In this document: one piece after another, positions 43,891 through 52,708 of the stretch
Position numbering within the stretch: position 1 is the stretch's first letter
Layout of the letters: every line of letters starts with the position of its first letter
From: Paraburkholderia ribeironis
GTDB lineage: Bacteria; Pseudomonadota; Gammaproteobacteria; Burkholderiales; Burkholderiaceae
Reading direction: 5' to 3'
Length of the DNA: 63,369 bases
Assembly: GCF_900019265.1 (NCBI RefSeq)
Contig: NZ_CYGX02000057.1
Coordinates: forward strand, 1-63,369
Notes under the pieces: generated by a model
The model's input: the letters and a program-made list of their open reading frames with translations, nothing else
The model's database searches: none
What the model was told of the DNA's origin: nothing
Made by a program: the position numbers and the translations under genes

Positions 43891-44424
43891 ATGAAACTGA
43901 TCAAGCCTGCATTGTTCGGAGCCTTGGCGCTTGCCGGCTTCGCCAACCTGGCGCAGGGCGCCGGTGTCACCGACCCGCAGATCGCGGCCATCGTGGTAAC
44001 CGCCAATCAGGTCGATATCGACGCGGGCAAGCTCGCGGAATCGAAAGGCCGGTCGAAGGACGTCAAGGCGTTCGGGCACCAGATGGTCGTCGATCACAGC
44101 AGCGTCAACAAGTCGGCCACCGACCTCGTGCACAAGCTGGGCGTCACCCCCGAGGACAACCCGACCAGTCAGGACCTCAAGCAAGGCGGCGACGCGAATC
44201 TCGCGAAGCTGAAGACTCTCGATGGGACGAAATTCGATCGCGCGTATATCGATCACGAGGTCAGCTATCACCAAAGCGTGATCGATGCGCTCGACAAGAC
44301 CCTGATTCCGGATGCGCAGAACGCAGAATTGAAAGCGCTGCTCGTGAAGGTGCGGCCCGCGTTTGTCGCCCACCTCGAGCATGCGCAACATCTGCAGACC
44401 GCGATGGGGAAGACGGGTGAGTGA
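43891..44424 (+). CDS. DUF4142 periplasmic protein
   Basis: A 177-residue protein with a signal peptide (ending AQGA) and the four-helix DUF4142 (ferritin-like) domain: VVTANQVDIDAGKLAESKGRS, VKAFGHQMVVDHSSVNK and DRAYIDHEVSYHQSVIDAL. The conserved His residues on the helices are present. GGGAGG precedes the ATG. Its last codons overlap the cupredoxin gene. DUF4142 proteins are often stress- or sigma-factor-controlled; the function is unknown. Confidence 0.9.
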   Translation: MKLIKPALFGALALAGFANLAQGAGVTDPQIAAIVVTANQVDIDAGKLAESKGRSKDVKAFGHQMVVDHSSVNKSATDLVHKLGVTPEDNPTSQDLKQGGDANLAKLKTLDGTKFDRAYIDHEVSYHQSVIDALDKTLIPDAQNAELKALLVKVRPAFVAHLEHAQHLQTAMGKTGE

Positions 44425-44794
44425 TCGTCCGGTCAGTGCCGTTGGCGCGCCGCGCACCGCTATGCGCACGCGCGGATGGAGGCGGGGCAGCGCCGTCGTT
44501 GCATGCGTCGCCGCGACGCTGATCTCCAGTGCGGCAGCGGCGCCGGGCACCCATCTGGTCGTCATCGAACAGATGCGTTTCAATCCGCCGACACTGACGG
44601 TGCAGCGCGGCGATCGCGTGATGTGGGTCAACAAGGATCTGTTAGCCCACACCGCGAGCGCGACGTCGAAAGCGTTCGACTCCGGCACGATCGCGCCAGA
44701 CGCATCATGGACCTATGTCGCCCGCGAGCGGGGGAGCTATCCTTATCTGTGTAGCTTCCATCCGGTGATGCGCGGCACACTGACCGTTCGATGA
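44417..44794 (+). CDS. Cupredoxin-like type-1 copper protein
   Basis: A 125-residue exported protein. A long basic N-terminus and signal peptide (ending SAAAAPG) precede a plastocyanin-like domain. The copper ligands are visible: His in LLAHTASATS and the Cys-x2-His-x2-Met cluster in YLCSFHPVM. I propose the GTG at 44417, which overlaps the DUF4142 stop and has GGGGAAG upstream; ATG 44462 would give a shorter signal peptide. Likely role: periplasmic electron transfer or copper handling. Confidence 0.85.
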   Translation: MSDRPVSAVGAPRTAMRTRGWRRGSAVVACVAATLISSAAAAPGTHLVVIEQMRFNPPTLTVQRGDRVMWVNKDLLAHTASATSKAFDSGTIAPDASWTYVARERGSYPYLCSFHPVMRGTLTVR

Positions 44795-44804
44795 CGAAGG
44801 TTCT

Positions 44805-45512
44805 ATGCCAGACAGCGCTGTAACACGTTCGATGCCGCCCGCGGCCGACGACCTGGCGATCGTCCGCGGGATGGTTGCGGGAGACCGCGACGCGTTCGAA
44901 ACGATGATGCGCCGCCACAATCGGCGCCTGTATCGTCTCGCACGCGGCATATTGCGCAACGACGCCGAGGCGGAGGACGCGCTGCAGGAAGCGTATTTGT
45001 CGGCCTATAAATCGATCGGCCAGTTTCGCGGCGACGCCGCGCTTTTCACCTGGTTGTCGCGGCTCGTACTCAATGAATGCTTTGGGCGCCTGCGCCGCGA
45101 GACACGGCGTCAGAACGTGATTCCACTGGTCGAGCCGGGCACCCACGTCGATCTCGAACTCATGAACGCACACGATCCAGATTCCCCGGACAAGGCCGTC
45201 GCGCGCGCCGAATTGCGTGCGATGCTCGAGCGCAAGCTGGACGCACTGCCGGACGTCTTCCGCGTGGTCTTCATGCTGCGTTCGGTCGAGGAAATGAGCG
45301 TCGAGGAAACCGCCCAGTGTCTCGACATTCCGGAGGCGACCGTGCGCAGCCGGCACTTTCGCGCGAAGAGCATGCTGCGTGAGTCGCTGGCGCGCGACGT
45401 GGATCTCGTCGAACGCGATCTGTTCGAGTTCGGCGGCGCACAGTGCGACCAGGTGGTGATCCGCGTGCTGTCACGGTTAGCCGACGACGTTCCACCTCAC
45501 AACAGCGGCTAA
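44805..45512 (+). CDS. ECF-family RNA polymerase sigma factor
   Basis: A 235-residue sigma factor. Region 2 is LARGILRNDAEAEDALQEAYLSAYKSIGQFRGDAALFTWLSRL, and region 4 is LPDVFRVVFMLRSVEEMSVEETAQCLDIPEATVRSRHFRAKSML. A C-terminal extension of about 35 residues (VERDLFEFGGAQCDQVVIRVL) follows, with one Cys. No anti-sigma factor gene is adjacent, so control may be through this extension or transcription. It starts ten bases after the cupredoxin gene, in one operon with DUF4142 and a secreted protein. Confidence 0.93.
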   Translation: MPDSAVTRSMPPAADDLAIVRGMVAGDRDAFETMMRRHNRRLYRLARGILRNDAEAEDALQEAYLSAYKSIGQFRGDAALFTWLSRLVLNECFGRLRRETRRQNVIPLVEPGTHVDLELMNAHDPDSPDKAVARAELRAMLERKLDALPDVFRVVFMLRSVEEMSVEETAQCLDIPEATVRSRHFRAKSMLRESLARDVDLVERDLFEFGGAQCDQVVIRVLSRLADDVPPHNSG

Positions 45513-45585
45513 CCAGTTCGAACGGAGAGCGAACCACTTGCGGCGATCCAGCTGCGATTCGCTGCACGACTCGAAGGGAGGCGCA

Positions 45586-45987
45586 ATGAATCACACCATC
45601 AGAAGCGGGCGCAACTGGACGGCCCGCGTCAGCGGAGCCAACATCTGCCGTCTATGCGCTTTGCTGGGCGTGCTCGTTCCAGCCGTCGGCATGGGCGCGC
45701 AACCGCGCACCATCAACATTGCAACGGGCACCTATGGGCAGAATTGCGGGGCGCCGCGCGGCAACGCGACCCCTGACCTCGCGCATCGGTGCGACGGGCG
45801 GCTGAGCTGCAGCTATGCTCTGCCCGAGGCGCCCGAAGGCAAACAGGCCGCGGCGTGCAGAAGGGACTTCGTTGCCGAATGGCGTTGCGACAGCGGCGAA
45901 TTCCACACCGCCGCGATCGCTCCCGGCGCGACTCCGAACGACACGCTGGTGCTCAGTTGCATCGAAGAGACTGGCGCGGGCAAATAA
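45586..45987 (+). CDS. Secreted cysteine-rich protein resembling an SUEL-type lectin domain
   Basis: A 133-residue protein with a signal peptide ending GMGA. The mature part reads INIATGTYGQNCG, then CDGRLSCSYALP and CRRDFVAEWRC, a Cys pattern and YG/C...SC order like the rhamnose/galactose-binding (SUEL) lectin domain. Six Cys in the mature part could form three disulfides. GGGAGGCGC precedes the ATG at 45586. It is the last gene of the ECF cluster. The lectin assignment is by pattern memory and tentative. Confidence 0.6.
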   Translation: MNHTIRSGRNWTARVSGANICRLCALLGVLVPAVGMGAQPRTINIATGTYGQNCGAPRGNATPDLAHRCDGRLSCSYALPEAPEGKQAAACRRDFVAEWRCDSGEFHTAAIAPGATPNDTLVLSCIEETGAGK

Positions 45988-45991
45988 GAAA

Positions 45992-46010
45992 GGCAGCCCG
46001 CGAGGCTGCC
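45992..46010 (+). terminator. Hairpin closing the ECF cluster
   Basis: GGCAGCC-CGCGA-GGCTGCC is a perfect 7-base stem four bases after the stop codon. There is no T-run behind it, so termination efficiency is uncertain. Confidence 0.5.
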
Positions 46011-46248
46011 AGGCCCCTGCCTGATCACTGCCTGACCGACTACCCGCTCACACTCGGACCGGCGAACCGGCTCGCTGGCCAGTCGCGCGTGCAAAGCGCC
46101 ATTTCGATGCCCGGCGGCCCTCACCCCCGTTGGCCGCCGAGCACGCATGTCCTACTACGACGATCAGAAAAATTTGTGTATCGTCATGCGCGTGCCCTTC
46201 AATTGTGCTGCGCCGCACATCCCATTCACCCCAGCCCTTCGATCCAAT

Positions 46249-46683
46249 ATGCCGACTCCCAACGCCGTCACCGCCGTTCCCGCCGCCGATAGCGCCGCCG
46301 CGCTCGCACACTTCCAGGCATCGCTGCAATTCGAAACGGATTGCGCCGACGTCAGCGCCGCGCTCGCGAGCGGCACCCCCGGCTTCGTGCTGCTCGACGT
46401 GCGCAGCCCGGCGCTGTTCGCGCAGGGCCACGTGCCAGGCGCGCTCAACCTGCCCCACGGCAAGATCGTCGCGTCGAAGCTCGCCGACTATCCGCCCGAC
46501 ACGCTCTTCGTCACGTATTGCGCGGGCCCGCATTGCAACGGCGCGGCGCGCGGCGCACTGCGTCTCGCCCAGCTGGGCCGCCCCGTCAAGCTGATGGCCG
46601 GCGGCGTGACCGGCTGGCTCGACGAAGGCTTCGCGCTGACCCCGCCAGCGGCCGTTCAGGAAACCTTGCGCAGCGCCGATTAG
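46249..46683 (+). CDS. Rhodanese-domain sulfurtransferase
   Basis: A single rhodanese domain in 144 residues from the ATG at 46249; the open frame extends 34 codons further upstream without conservation. Motifs: FVLLDVRSPALFAQGHVPGALNLPH, the active-site loop with Cys in VTYCAGPHCNGA, and MAGGVTGWLDEGF. A cytoplasmic location is expected because no signal is visible. The catalytic Cys and the domain end are intact. Probable role: sulfane-sulfur transfer; the partner is unknown. Confidence 0.87.
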   Translation: MPTPNAVTAVPAADSAAALAHFQASLQFETDCADVSAALASGTPGFVLLDVRSPALFAQGHVPGALNLPHGKIVASKLADYPPDTLFVTYCAGPHCNGAARGALRLAQLGRPVKLMAGGVTGWLDEGFALTPPAAVQETLRSAD

Positions 46684-46764
46684 CATTGAGCGAATCAATT
46701 TAATAAAAACCGCGAACGGTCGATATCATGTTCAGCCGCGTCCCTACTAGCGGCCGGATCAACC

Positions 46765-48834
46765 ATGCAGAGTTCTTACAATCTTTGGCTCGTGGCCATG
46801 TCGTTCGTGGTCGCGACGCTGGCGTCCTACACGGCACTCGATCTCACCGGGCGCATCTTTCTGCTGGACTCGGCGCGGGCCCGGCATGCATGGCGGTTGG
46901 GTGGCGCGGTGGCGCTCGGTGTCGGCATCTGGTCGATGCACTTCGTCGCGATGCTCGCCTTTTCGCTGCCCATCCCCCTCGGCTACGACTTCGCGACGAC
47001 CGCCGCTTCGCTCGGACTCGCGATCGGCGCGTCATATCTGGCGCTATTCGTCACGACCCGTGCGCAGCTCACGCGCGGCCGTCTGCTGGCCGGCGGCGTG
47101 CTGATGGGACTGGGCATCGCCGGCATGCACTACACCGGCATGGCGGCGCTGCGGATGTCGCCGGCAATCCGCTATCAGCCGGCGTGGTTCGCGGGCTCGC
47201 TCGCGATCGCGATCGGCGCGTCGACCACTGCACTGTGGATGGCGCGCGCCCTCAGTGACGACGACCAACACCATGTCGTACGCAAGCGTTTCGCGGCGGC
47301 ACTGGTCATGGGCATCGCGATCACGGGCATGCACTACACCGCCATGGCCGCCGCCGACTTCGCGCCCGGCGCGGTGTGCGGCGCGGCCCGGGGCGTGAAC
47401 GCCACGTGGCTCGCCAGTTCGGTGATCCTGCTCACGTTCGGAATACTGATCGTCACGCTGATCCTGTCGCGCTTCGACGCGCGCACCGCCTTTCTGGCCG
47501 GCGCGGTGTCGAGCCTGAATGGCCAGCTCCTGCGGCTCGCCACGCTCGACACCCTGACCGGCCTGCCGAACCGCAGCACGCTGACCGAGCGCATCGAACG
47601 CGCGATCGATCGTGCGCACCGTCAGCGCCCGCTATTCGCGATCCTGTTCATGGACCTGGATGGCTTCAAGACCATCAACGATTCGCTCGGCCACTCGGCT
47701 GGCGACGCCGTGCTGTCCGCGTTCGCGCAGCGCCTGCTACGCTGCGTGCGGGCGCATGACACCGTCGCGCGTCTGGGCGGCGACGAATTCGTGGTGCTGG
47801 CGGAAAACCTGGATGCGCGCGAAGACGCCGGCGCGCTGGCCGAAGGCGTGCTCGAACGGATGCGCAGCGGTAGCTGGGCCGATTCGCAGCCGCTGCAGGT
47901 GATGCCGAGCATCGGCATCGCGCTTTATCCGCACGACGGCGATACCGTCGAGACGCTGCTCAAACACGCGGACACGGCGATGTACGAAGCCAAGCGCGCA
48001 GGCCGCAGCACCTATCGCTTCTTCGAGCGCAGCATGAACGAGGCCGCCACGCGCACGCTGCAAGTCCAGAGCGCGTTGCACCACGGGCTCGCCGCCGATC
48101 ACTTCTGGCTGGAGTTCCAGCCGAAGTTTCATGGCGGCAGCGGCTCGCTGGCAGGCGCCGAAGCGCTGCTCCGTCTGCATGATCCGCAACTCGGCCGCCT
48201 GACGCCGCGCGAGTTCATTCCGATCGCCGAGCGCTCCGGTCAGATCGTGGAGATCGGTTACTGGGTCGTGCGCGAAACCTGCCGGCGAATTCGCGGCTGG
48301 ATCGAACAGGGCCTGCCGGCGACGACGGTGGCGATCAATCTGTCGCCGCGTCAACTGCTTCACCCTGATCTCGTCGCGACGATGCTCGGGATCGTCGAAG
48401 CCGAGGGCGTCGCGTGCGAGCAGATCATGTTCGAAATCACCGAGACCGTGGCAATGCACGACGCGCCCAGAACCGTCGAGATAATTCGCACGTTCCAGGC
48501 AAACGGCTTCGCGATCGCAATCGACGATTTCGGCACCGGCTATTCGAGTCTCGCCTACCTGCAACGCTTCCGTGTCAAGCAACTGAAGATCGACCGCTTC
48601 TTCACCAACGGTCTCGACGCGCATGGCCCGGAAGGCAGCGCGATCGTGGCGGCGATCATTGCGCTCGCGCACTCGCTGGAAATGGACGTGGTGGCCGAGG
48701 GCGTCGAAACCGAATCGCAACTCCACCTGCTGCGCTCGATGAAGTGCGATCAGATGCAAGGCTTCCTGCTCGGCAAGCCCGTCAGCGCCTACGATTTCGG
48801 CGAACTGCTCAGGCGAACCATGATGACTGCTTGA
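46765..48834 (+). CDS. MHYT-GGDEF-EAL cyclic-di-GMP signalling protein
   Basis: A 689-residue membrane protein. The N-terminal MHYT sensor has seven helices with the motif repeated as SMHFVAML, GMHYTGMAAL and GMHYTAMAAA, whose His/Met residues are thought to bind copper or a gas. A GGDEF domain follows with intact LGGDEFVVL, then an EAL domain with GAEALLR, DDFGTGYSSL and VVAEGVET. Both catalytic signatures look functional, so it may make or degrade cyclic-di-GMP depending on the signal. Confidence 0.94.
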   Translation: MQSSYNLWLVAMSFVVATLASYTALDLTGRIFLLDSARARHAWRLGGAVALGVGIWSMHFVAMLAFSLPIPLGYDFATTAASLGLAIGASYLALFVTTRAQLTRGRLLAGGVLMGLGIAGMHYTGMAALRMSPAIRYQPAWFAGSLAIAIGASTTALWMARALSDDDQHHVVRKRFAAALVMGIAITGMHYTAMAAADFAPGAVCGAARGVNATWLASSVILLTFGILIVTLILSRFDARTAFLAGAVSSLNGQLLRLATLDTLTGLPNRSTLTERIERAIDRAHRQRPLFAILFMDLDGFKTINDSLGHSAGDAVLSAFAQRLLRCVRAHDTVARLGGDEFVVLAENLDAREDAGALAEGVLERMRSGSWADSQPLQVMPSIGIALYPHDGDTVETLLKHADTAMYEAKRAGRSTYRFFERSMNEAATRTLQVQSALHHGLAADHFWLEFQPKFHGGSGSLAGAEALLRLHDPQLGRLTPREFIPIAERSGQIVEIGYWVVRETCRRIRGWIEQGLPATTVAINLSPRQLLHPDLVATMLGIVEAEGVACEQIMFEITETVAMHDAPRTVEIIRTFQANGFAIAIDDFGTGYSSLAYLQRFRVKQLKIDRFFTNGLDAHGPEGSAIVAAIIALAHSLEMDVVAEGVETESQLHLLRSMKCDQMQGFLLGKPVSAYDFGELLRRTMMTA

Positions 48835-48988
48835 GCATGCCGTGACCGCCGCGCTGTCGCGCGTGTTCAGGGCGGTCATTGCTGCTGCGACGCTCGCGCT
48901 GCCAAAGCCGCCTGCTGATCCGGGCGGCCACGCGCGAGCTGCGCGCCGCCGCCGCGATTCGCAACATCCACACCGGCCAACAGTCTGG

Positions 48989-49933
48989 TCACGCCAATCG
49001 TTCGGTGTCCTGCGTGATTACGTGGAAACCCGCGTCGAACCCCGCGTCGAACCCATCCAGCGCGCCAAGCCGCGCGGCAAGCGCATCGCTGGCACGCGTC
49101 ATCGGCATGCGCAGTTCGTCGCGTATCAGTCCTTGCGCGGCGAGCAGCGCCTTCACCGGTGCCGGATTCGGCTCGGCGAAGGCCGCCTGGATCAGCGGCA
49201 CGAGTGCGTGAAAGATGCGCCGGCCTTCGTCGAGCCGGTCCGCCGCCAGCGCACGATACAGCGCGACGAAGCGCTCGGGCCGCAGATGCGCGGACGCCGC
49301 GATCGCCCCGCTGCCGCCCAGACACAAGGTGTTGAAGATCGCGATGTCCTCGCCGGCGAGCACTTGCAGGCGGCCGTCGCGGATCAAGGCGAGCGTGGTG
49401 TCGAGCGAACCGGCGCAATCCTTGATCGCGCGAATCCGTGGATGCGCCGCGAGCGTGAGCAGCGTATCGAGTTCGAGCCGCACGCCGGTCCGGTACGGGA
49501 TGTCGTACAGCACGACCGGCTGTTCGCTCGCATCGGCCAGCGCAGTGAAATGGCCGACGATGCCCGCCTGCGAAGGCCGGATGTAGTACGGCGCGGCGAT
49601 CAGCACGCCAGCGATCGGCAGCGGATTCAATTGCTCGATACGCTCGCGCATGCTCGCCGTGTGATTGCCGGCAACGCCGACCAGCACCGGCAGCACGCGC
49701 GCAGCGGCAGCGTCGTGCGCGGCGGCGTGGGCCGCGTCGAGAATCGTCGCCAGCACGGCGTCCTGCTCGGCGGCGTCGAGCGCGGCCGGCTCGCCGGTGG
49801 TGCCAAGCGCGACCAGCCCGGCGATGCCCGCGTCGGCATAGCGGCGCACCAGCGCGCGCAACGCGGCGTGATCGACCGCGCCGCCGGCGAACGGTGTGAT
49901 GAGCGGAACCCAGATACCCGAAAAGTCAGACAT
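48989..49933 (-). CDS. DapA/NAL-family aldolase-type lyase
   Basis: A 314-residue class I aldolase of the dihydrodipicolinate synthase/N-acetylneuraminate lyase family. Motifs: LVALGTTGEPAALD, IAAPYYIRPSQ, YDIPYRTG with the Tyr, and RAIKDCAGS with the Schiff-base Lys. The start at 49933 follows GAGGTAGAGAC. FDAGFDAGF near the C-terminus is a small in-frame duplication. No lysine-biosynthesis genes are adjacent, so it may act on another 2-keto acid. Confidence 0.88.
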   Translation of the reverse strand: MSDFSGIWVPLITPFAGGAVDHAALRALVRRYADAGIAGLVALGTTGEPAALDAAEQDAVLATILDAAHAAAHDAAAARVLPVLVGVAGNHTASMRERIEQLNPLPIAGVLIAAPYYIRPSQAGIVGHFTALADASEQPVVLYDIPYRTGVRLELDTLLTLAAHPRIRAIKDCAGSLDTTLALIRDGRLQVLAGEDIAIFNTLCLGGSGAIAASAHLRPERFVALYRALAADRLDEGRRIFHALVPLIQAAFAEPNPAPVKALLAAQGLIRDELRMPMTRASDALAARLGALDGFDAGFDAGFHVITQDTERLA

Positions 49934-50332
49934 GTCTCTACCTCGATGACGACCGTATCGATTCCGAACAGCGGTGCGAGGGAGATAACACGGAACTGGC
50001 CGCGGGCGGGCGGTTGACCGGCTGTTCCGTCGCACATCTGACGGAACAGCGCGCTCCGGTCAGATGAGCGACTGTTTTTTGGCTTTGGCGCCGACGTTCG
50101 CGCGGCGGTCCGCGCGTGTGAGCGCGCCGTTCGCGAACGCGGAACGTGCGAGGGTCGATGGGCGCAAGCGCAACGTTGGGCTGAAGTGCATGGACCGCAG
50201 TGTAACCGGGTACCGCGCCGTGTGGCAAAGCTGGCAAAGCACTTCGCAAAAAGCGCTTGACTTCCGCCACGGGGAAACTAATATACGCACCGCGTACATT
50301 CGCCGCACAACTCCCTTCCGACAGGTGCTTCC
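49934..50332. other. Divergent region between dapA-like and pyrB-like genes
   Basis: About 400 bases without a supported gene. The left part is GC-rich and featureless. The right part holds the pyrB promoter listed separately. Confidence 0.45.
50257..50284 (+). promoter_or_regulatory. Sigma-70-like promoter of the aspartate carbamoyltransferase gene
   Basis: -35 TTGACT (50257-50262) and -10 TAATAT (50279-50284) are separated by 16 bases. The ATG is at 50333, about 40 bases after the predicted start site. No attenuator-like hairpin is visible in that short leader. Confidence 0.6.
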
Positions 50333-51625
50333 ATGAGCGTCCCGCAACAAGCCTTCCTACGCGATGCGATGCGTCGCCTGAACATGACGCGCGACACGTT
50401 CGCCAGCCGCATCGGCGTGTCCCGCCGGGCGCTCGACACCTGGCTCCTGCCGGACGACTCGCAGGAGTCGCGGGCCATGCCGGAGATCGTCGAGCGGTTC
50501 GTGTCGGAGATCGTCGTACAGGGCGATCCAGGCGAAAAATATACGCAGAGCGTAGATTCGCAGTCGCTCGCCAGCCAGATGCTGTTCGAAGGCAGGCCGC
50601 AGTTGCTGTCGGTGGATCAGTTCTCGCGCGACTCGGTCGAGGCGCTGTTCAGAGTGGCGGACATCATGCAGCCGATCGCGCGGCGCCGCAAAATCTCGCG
50701 CGTGCTCGAAGGCGCGGTGCTCGGCAACCTGTTCTTCGAGGCCAGCACGCGAACCCGCGTGAGCTTCGGCGCGGCGTTCTGCCGGCTGGGCGGCTCGGTC
50801 TGCGACACCACCGGCTTTACGTTTTCGTCGATGGCCAAGGGCGAATCGATCTACGACACCAGCCGCGTGATGAGCGGCTATGTGGATGCGCTGGTCATCC
50901 GCCATCCGGAGCAAGGCTCGGTGGCCGAATTCGCACGCGCCACCAACGTGCCGGTGATCAACGGCGGCGACGGCCCGGGCGAGCATCCGAGCCAGGCGCT
51001 GCTCGATCTCTACACGATCCAGCGCGAGTTCTCGCGGCTCGGCAAGATCGTCGACGGTGCGCATATCGCGCTGGTCGGCGATCTGAAATACGGGCGCACC
51101 GTGCACTCGCTGGTGAAGCTGCTGGCGCTCTACCGCGGCATCAAGTTCACGCTGATCGCGCCACCAGTGCTCGAAATGCCGGCTTACATCATCGAGCAGA
51201 TTTCACGCAACGGCCACGTGATCGAGCAGACTCACGACCTGCGCACAGGGTTGCGCGGCGCCGATGTGGTGTACGCGACCCGCATCCAGAAAGAGCGCTT
51301 TACCGACGAATCGTTCGAGGGCTACACGCCGGATTTCCAGATCAACCAGGCGCTGGTGGACAGCGTATGCGGCGCTGACACGCTGATCATGCACCCGCTG
51401 CCGCGCGACAGCCGGCCTGGCGCGAACGATCTGAGCGTGGATCTGAATCACGATTCGCGGCTGGCGATTTTCCGCCAGACCGACAACGGCATTCCGGTGC
51501 GGATGGCGATTTTCGCGGTGCTGCTGGGTGTCGAAAAACTGGTCCAGCATTCGATGCGCGACGCCGCGTGGCGCCCGCCCGCCTATCTCGGCCCGGACGA
51601 TGCGGTGTTTCACGGCATCGACTGA
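50333..51625 (+). CDS. pyrB: Aspartate carbamoyltransferase with N-terminal HTH-like extension
   Basis: A 430-residue protein, longer than the usual 300-340. Residues about 1-62 resemble a small helix-turn-helix domain (MTRDTFASRIGVSRRALDTWLLP). The rest is a complete ATCase: carbamoyl-phosphate loop FFEASTRTRVSFG (STRTR at 138-142), aspartate-domain EHPSQALLDLYT and MHPLPRDSRPG. It makes carbamoyl-aspartate in pyrimidine synthesis. No pyrC, pyrR or regulatory pyrI is adjacent. Similar long forms occur in Burkholderiales; the role of the extension is not known to me. Confidence 0.9.
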   Translation: MSVPQQAFLRDAMRRLNMTRDTFASRIGVSRRALDTWLLPDDSQESRAMPEIVERFVSEIVVQGDPGEKYTQSVDSQSLASQMLFEGRPQLLSVDQFSRDSVEALFRVADIMQPIARRRKISRVLEGAVLGNLFFEASTRTRVSFGAAFCRLGGSVCDTTGFTFSSMAKGESIYDTSRVMSGYVDALVIRHPEQGSVAEFARATNVPVINGGDGPGEHPSQALLDLYTIQREFSRLGKIVDGAHIALVGDLKYGRTVHSLVKLLALYRGIKFTLIAPPVLEMPAYIIEQISRNGHVIEQTHDLRTGLRGADVVYATRIQKERFTDESFEGYTPDFQINQALVDSVCGADTLIMHPLPRDSRPGANDLSVDLNHDSRLAIFRQTDNGIPVRMAIFAVLLGVEKLVQHSMRDAAWRPPAYLGPDDAVFHGID

Positions 51626-51644
51626 GCGGCGCATCGGACGACGC

Positions 51645-52496
51645 TCAGATCGCGGCGTGGGTCGCATGACGCAGCGCGTGCCTGAACGCCCCGGCAAAAA
51701 ACAGCACCTGGTACTGCACCGCATTCGACCAGTACCGCCACGTGTGGCCGCCAGGCCGCTCGGCGTAGTCATGCGGCACGCCGAGTTCGACGAGCCGTTC
51801 GTGCAGCGCGCGGTTGGCCTGCACCAGTGTGTCGTTCACGCCGCAATCGATCGTCAGCGCAAGATGCGCGTTGCCCAAACTCCGCGCATTCTCGACGATC
51901 GCCTCGTTGTTCCAGAAGTCGGCATCGGCCGCCGGGTCGCCGAACACCTGATCGATGCCGGGCTCGTCCTCGCAGCCGCGCGGGTCGACCGCGCCGCTGA
52001 TGCTGCCCGCGGCGCCGAATGCGTCCGGCCGGTCCAGCGCGATGTGCAGTGCGCCGAATCCGCCCATGCTCAGGCCGGTAATCGCCCGCGCCTGTTTCGC
52101 CGCAATCGTGCGGAAGTGCTCATCGATATAGGCCACCACTTCCGTGCCCACATAGGTCTCATAGCGGCTGCCCGGATCGACCGGGCTGTCGATGTACCAG
52201 CTCTCGCGCCCACCGTCGGGCATCACGAGTATCACGTGATAACGGTCGGCCAGCTTGCCGATGTGCGAATTCCCGGACCAGTCGGTATAGTCGCCGCCCG
52301 AGCCGTGCAGCAGATAGACCACAGGGAAACGATCGGCCGCGTTGCCGCGCACATATTGATCGGGCAGCACCACCATCGCGTCGAACGACTGGTGCATGGC
52401 GGCGCTGGGAATGCTGACGACGAGCGACTGAAACGCCCAGGCGCGAGACGTGACCAGCAGCATCAGAATGAGCCAGAACGCGTGAACTGGATTCAT
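51645..52496 (-). CDS. Exported esterase of the EstD/antigen-85 type
   Basis: A 283-residue alpha/beta hydrolase with a signal peptide (ending SRAWA). Motifs: VVYLLHGSGGDYTDW (oxyanion hole), AITGLSMGGFGALHIAL with the nucleophile Ser, and GGHTWRYW with the catalytic His. The fold resembles S-formylglutathione hydrolase and mycolyltransferase-like esterases, but the signal peptide places it in the periplasm. It is convergent with the pyrB gene and appears monocistronic. Confidence 0.88.
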   Translation of the reverse strand: MNPVHAFWLILMLLVTSRAWAFQSLVVSIPSAAMHQSFDAMVVLPDQYVRGNAADRFPVVYLLHGSGGDYTDWSGNSHIGKLADRYHVILVMPDGGRESWYIDSPVDPGSRYETYVGTEVVAYIDEHFRTIAAKQARAITGLSMGGFGALHIALDRPDAFGAAGSISGAVDPRGCEDEPGIDQVFGDPAADADFWNNEAIVENARSLGNAHLALTIDCGVNDTLVQANRALHERLVELGVPHDYAERPGGHTWRYWSNAVQYQVLFFAGAFRHALRHATHAAI

Positions 52497-52708
52497 GGTG
52501 TGTCGCTCTCTCCTTCAGGTCTGCGAAGAACACTGTCCGGCATACGGCGCCAAGCTGCTGTGCGACGACTCTAGCAATGGCGACTTACAGCCAAATTTCA
52601 GCGAAACCTTCGATCCCGTCAGGCGAAAGCGCAATTCATGAAGCGTGCAAAGGCGTGCAACCGCTCGCGCCCCACTCGTGCGCTCACTCGCGGCTTACCA
52701 CTGACATA

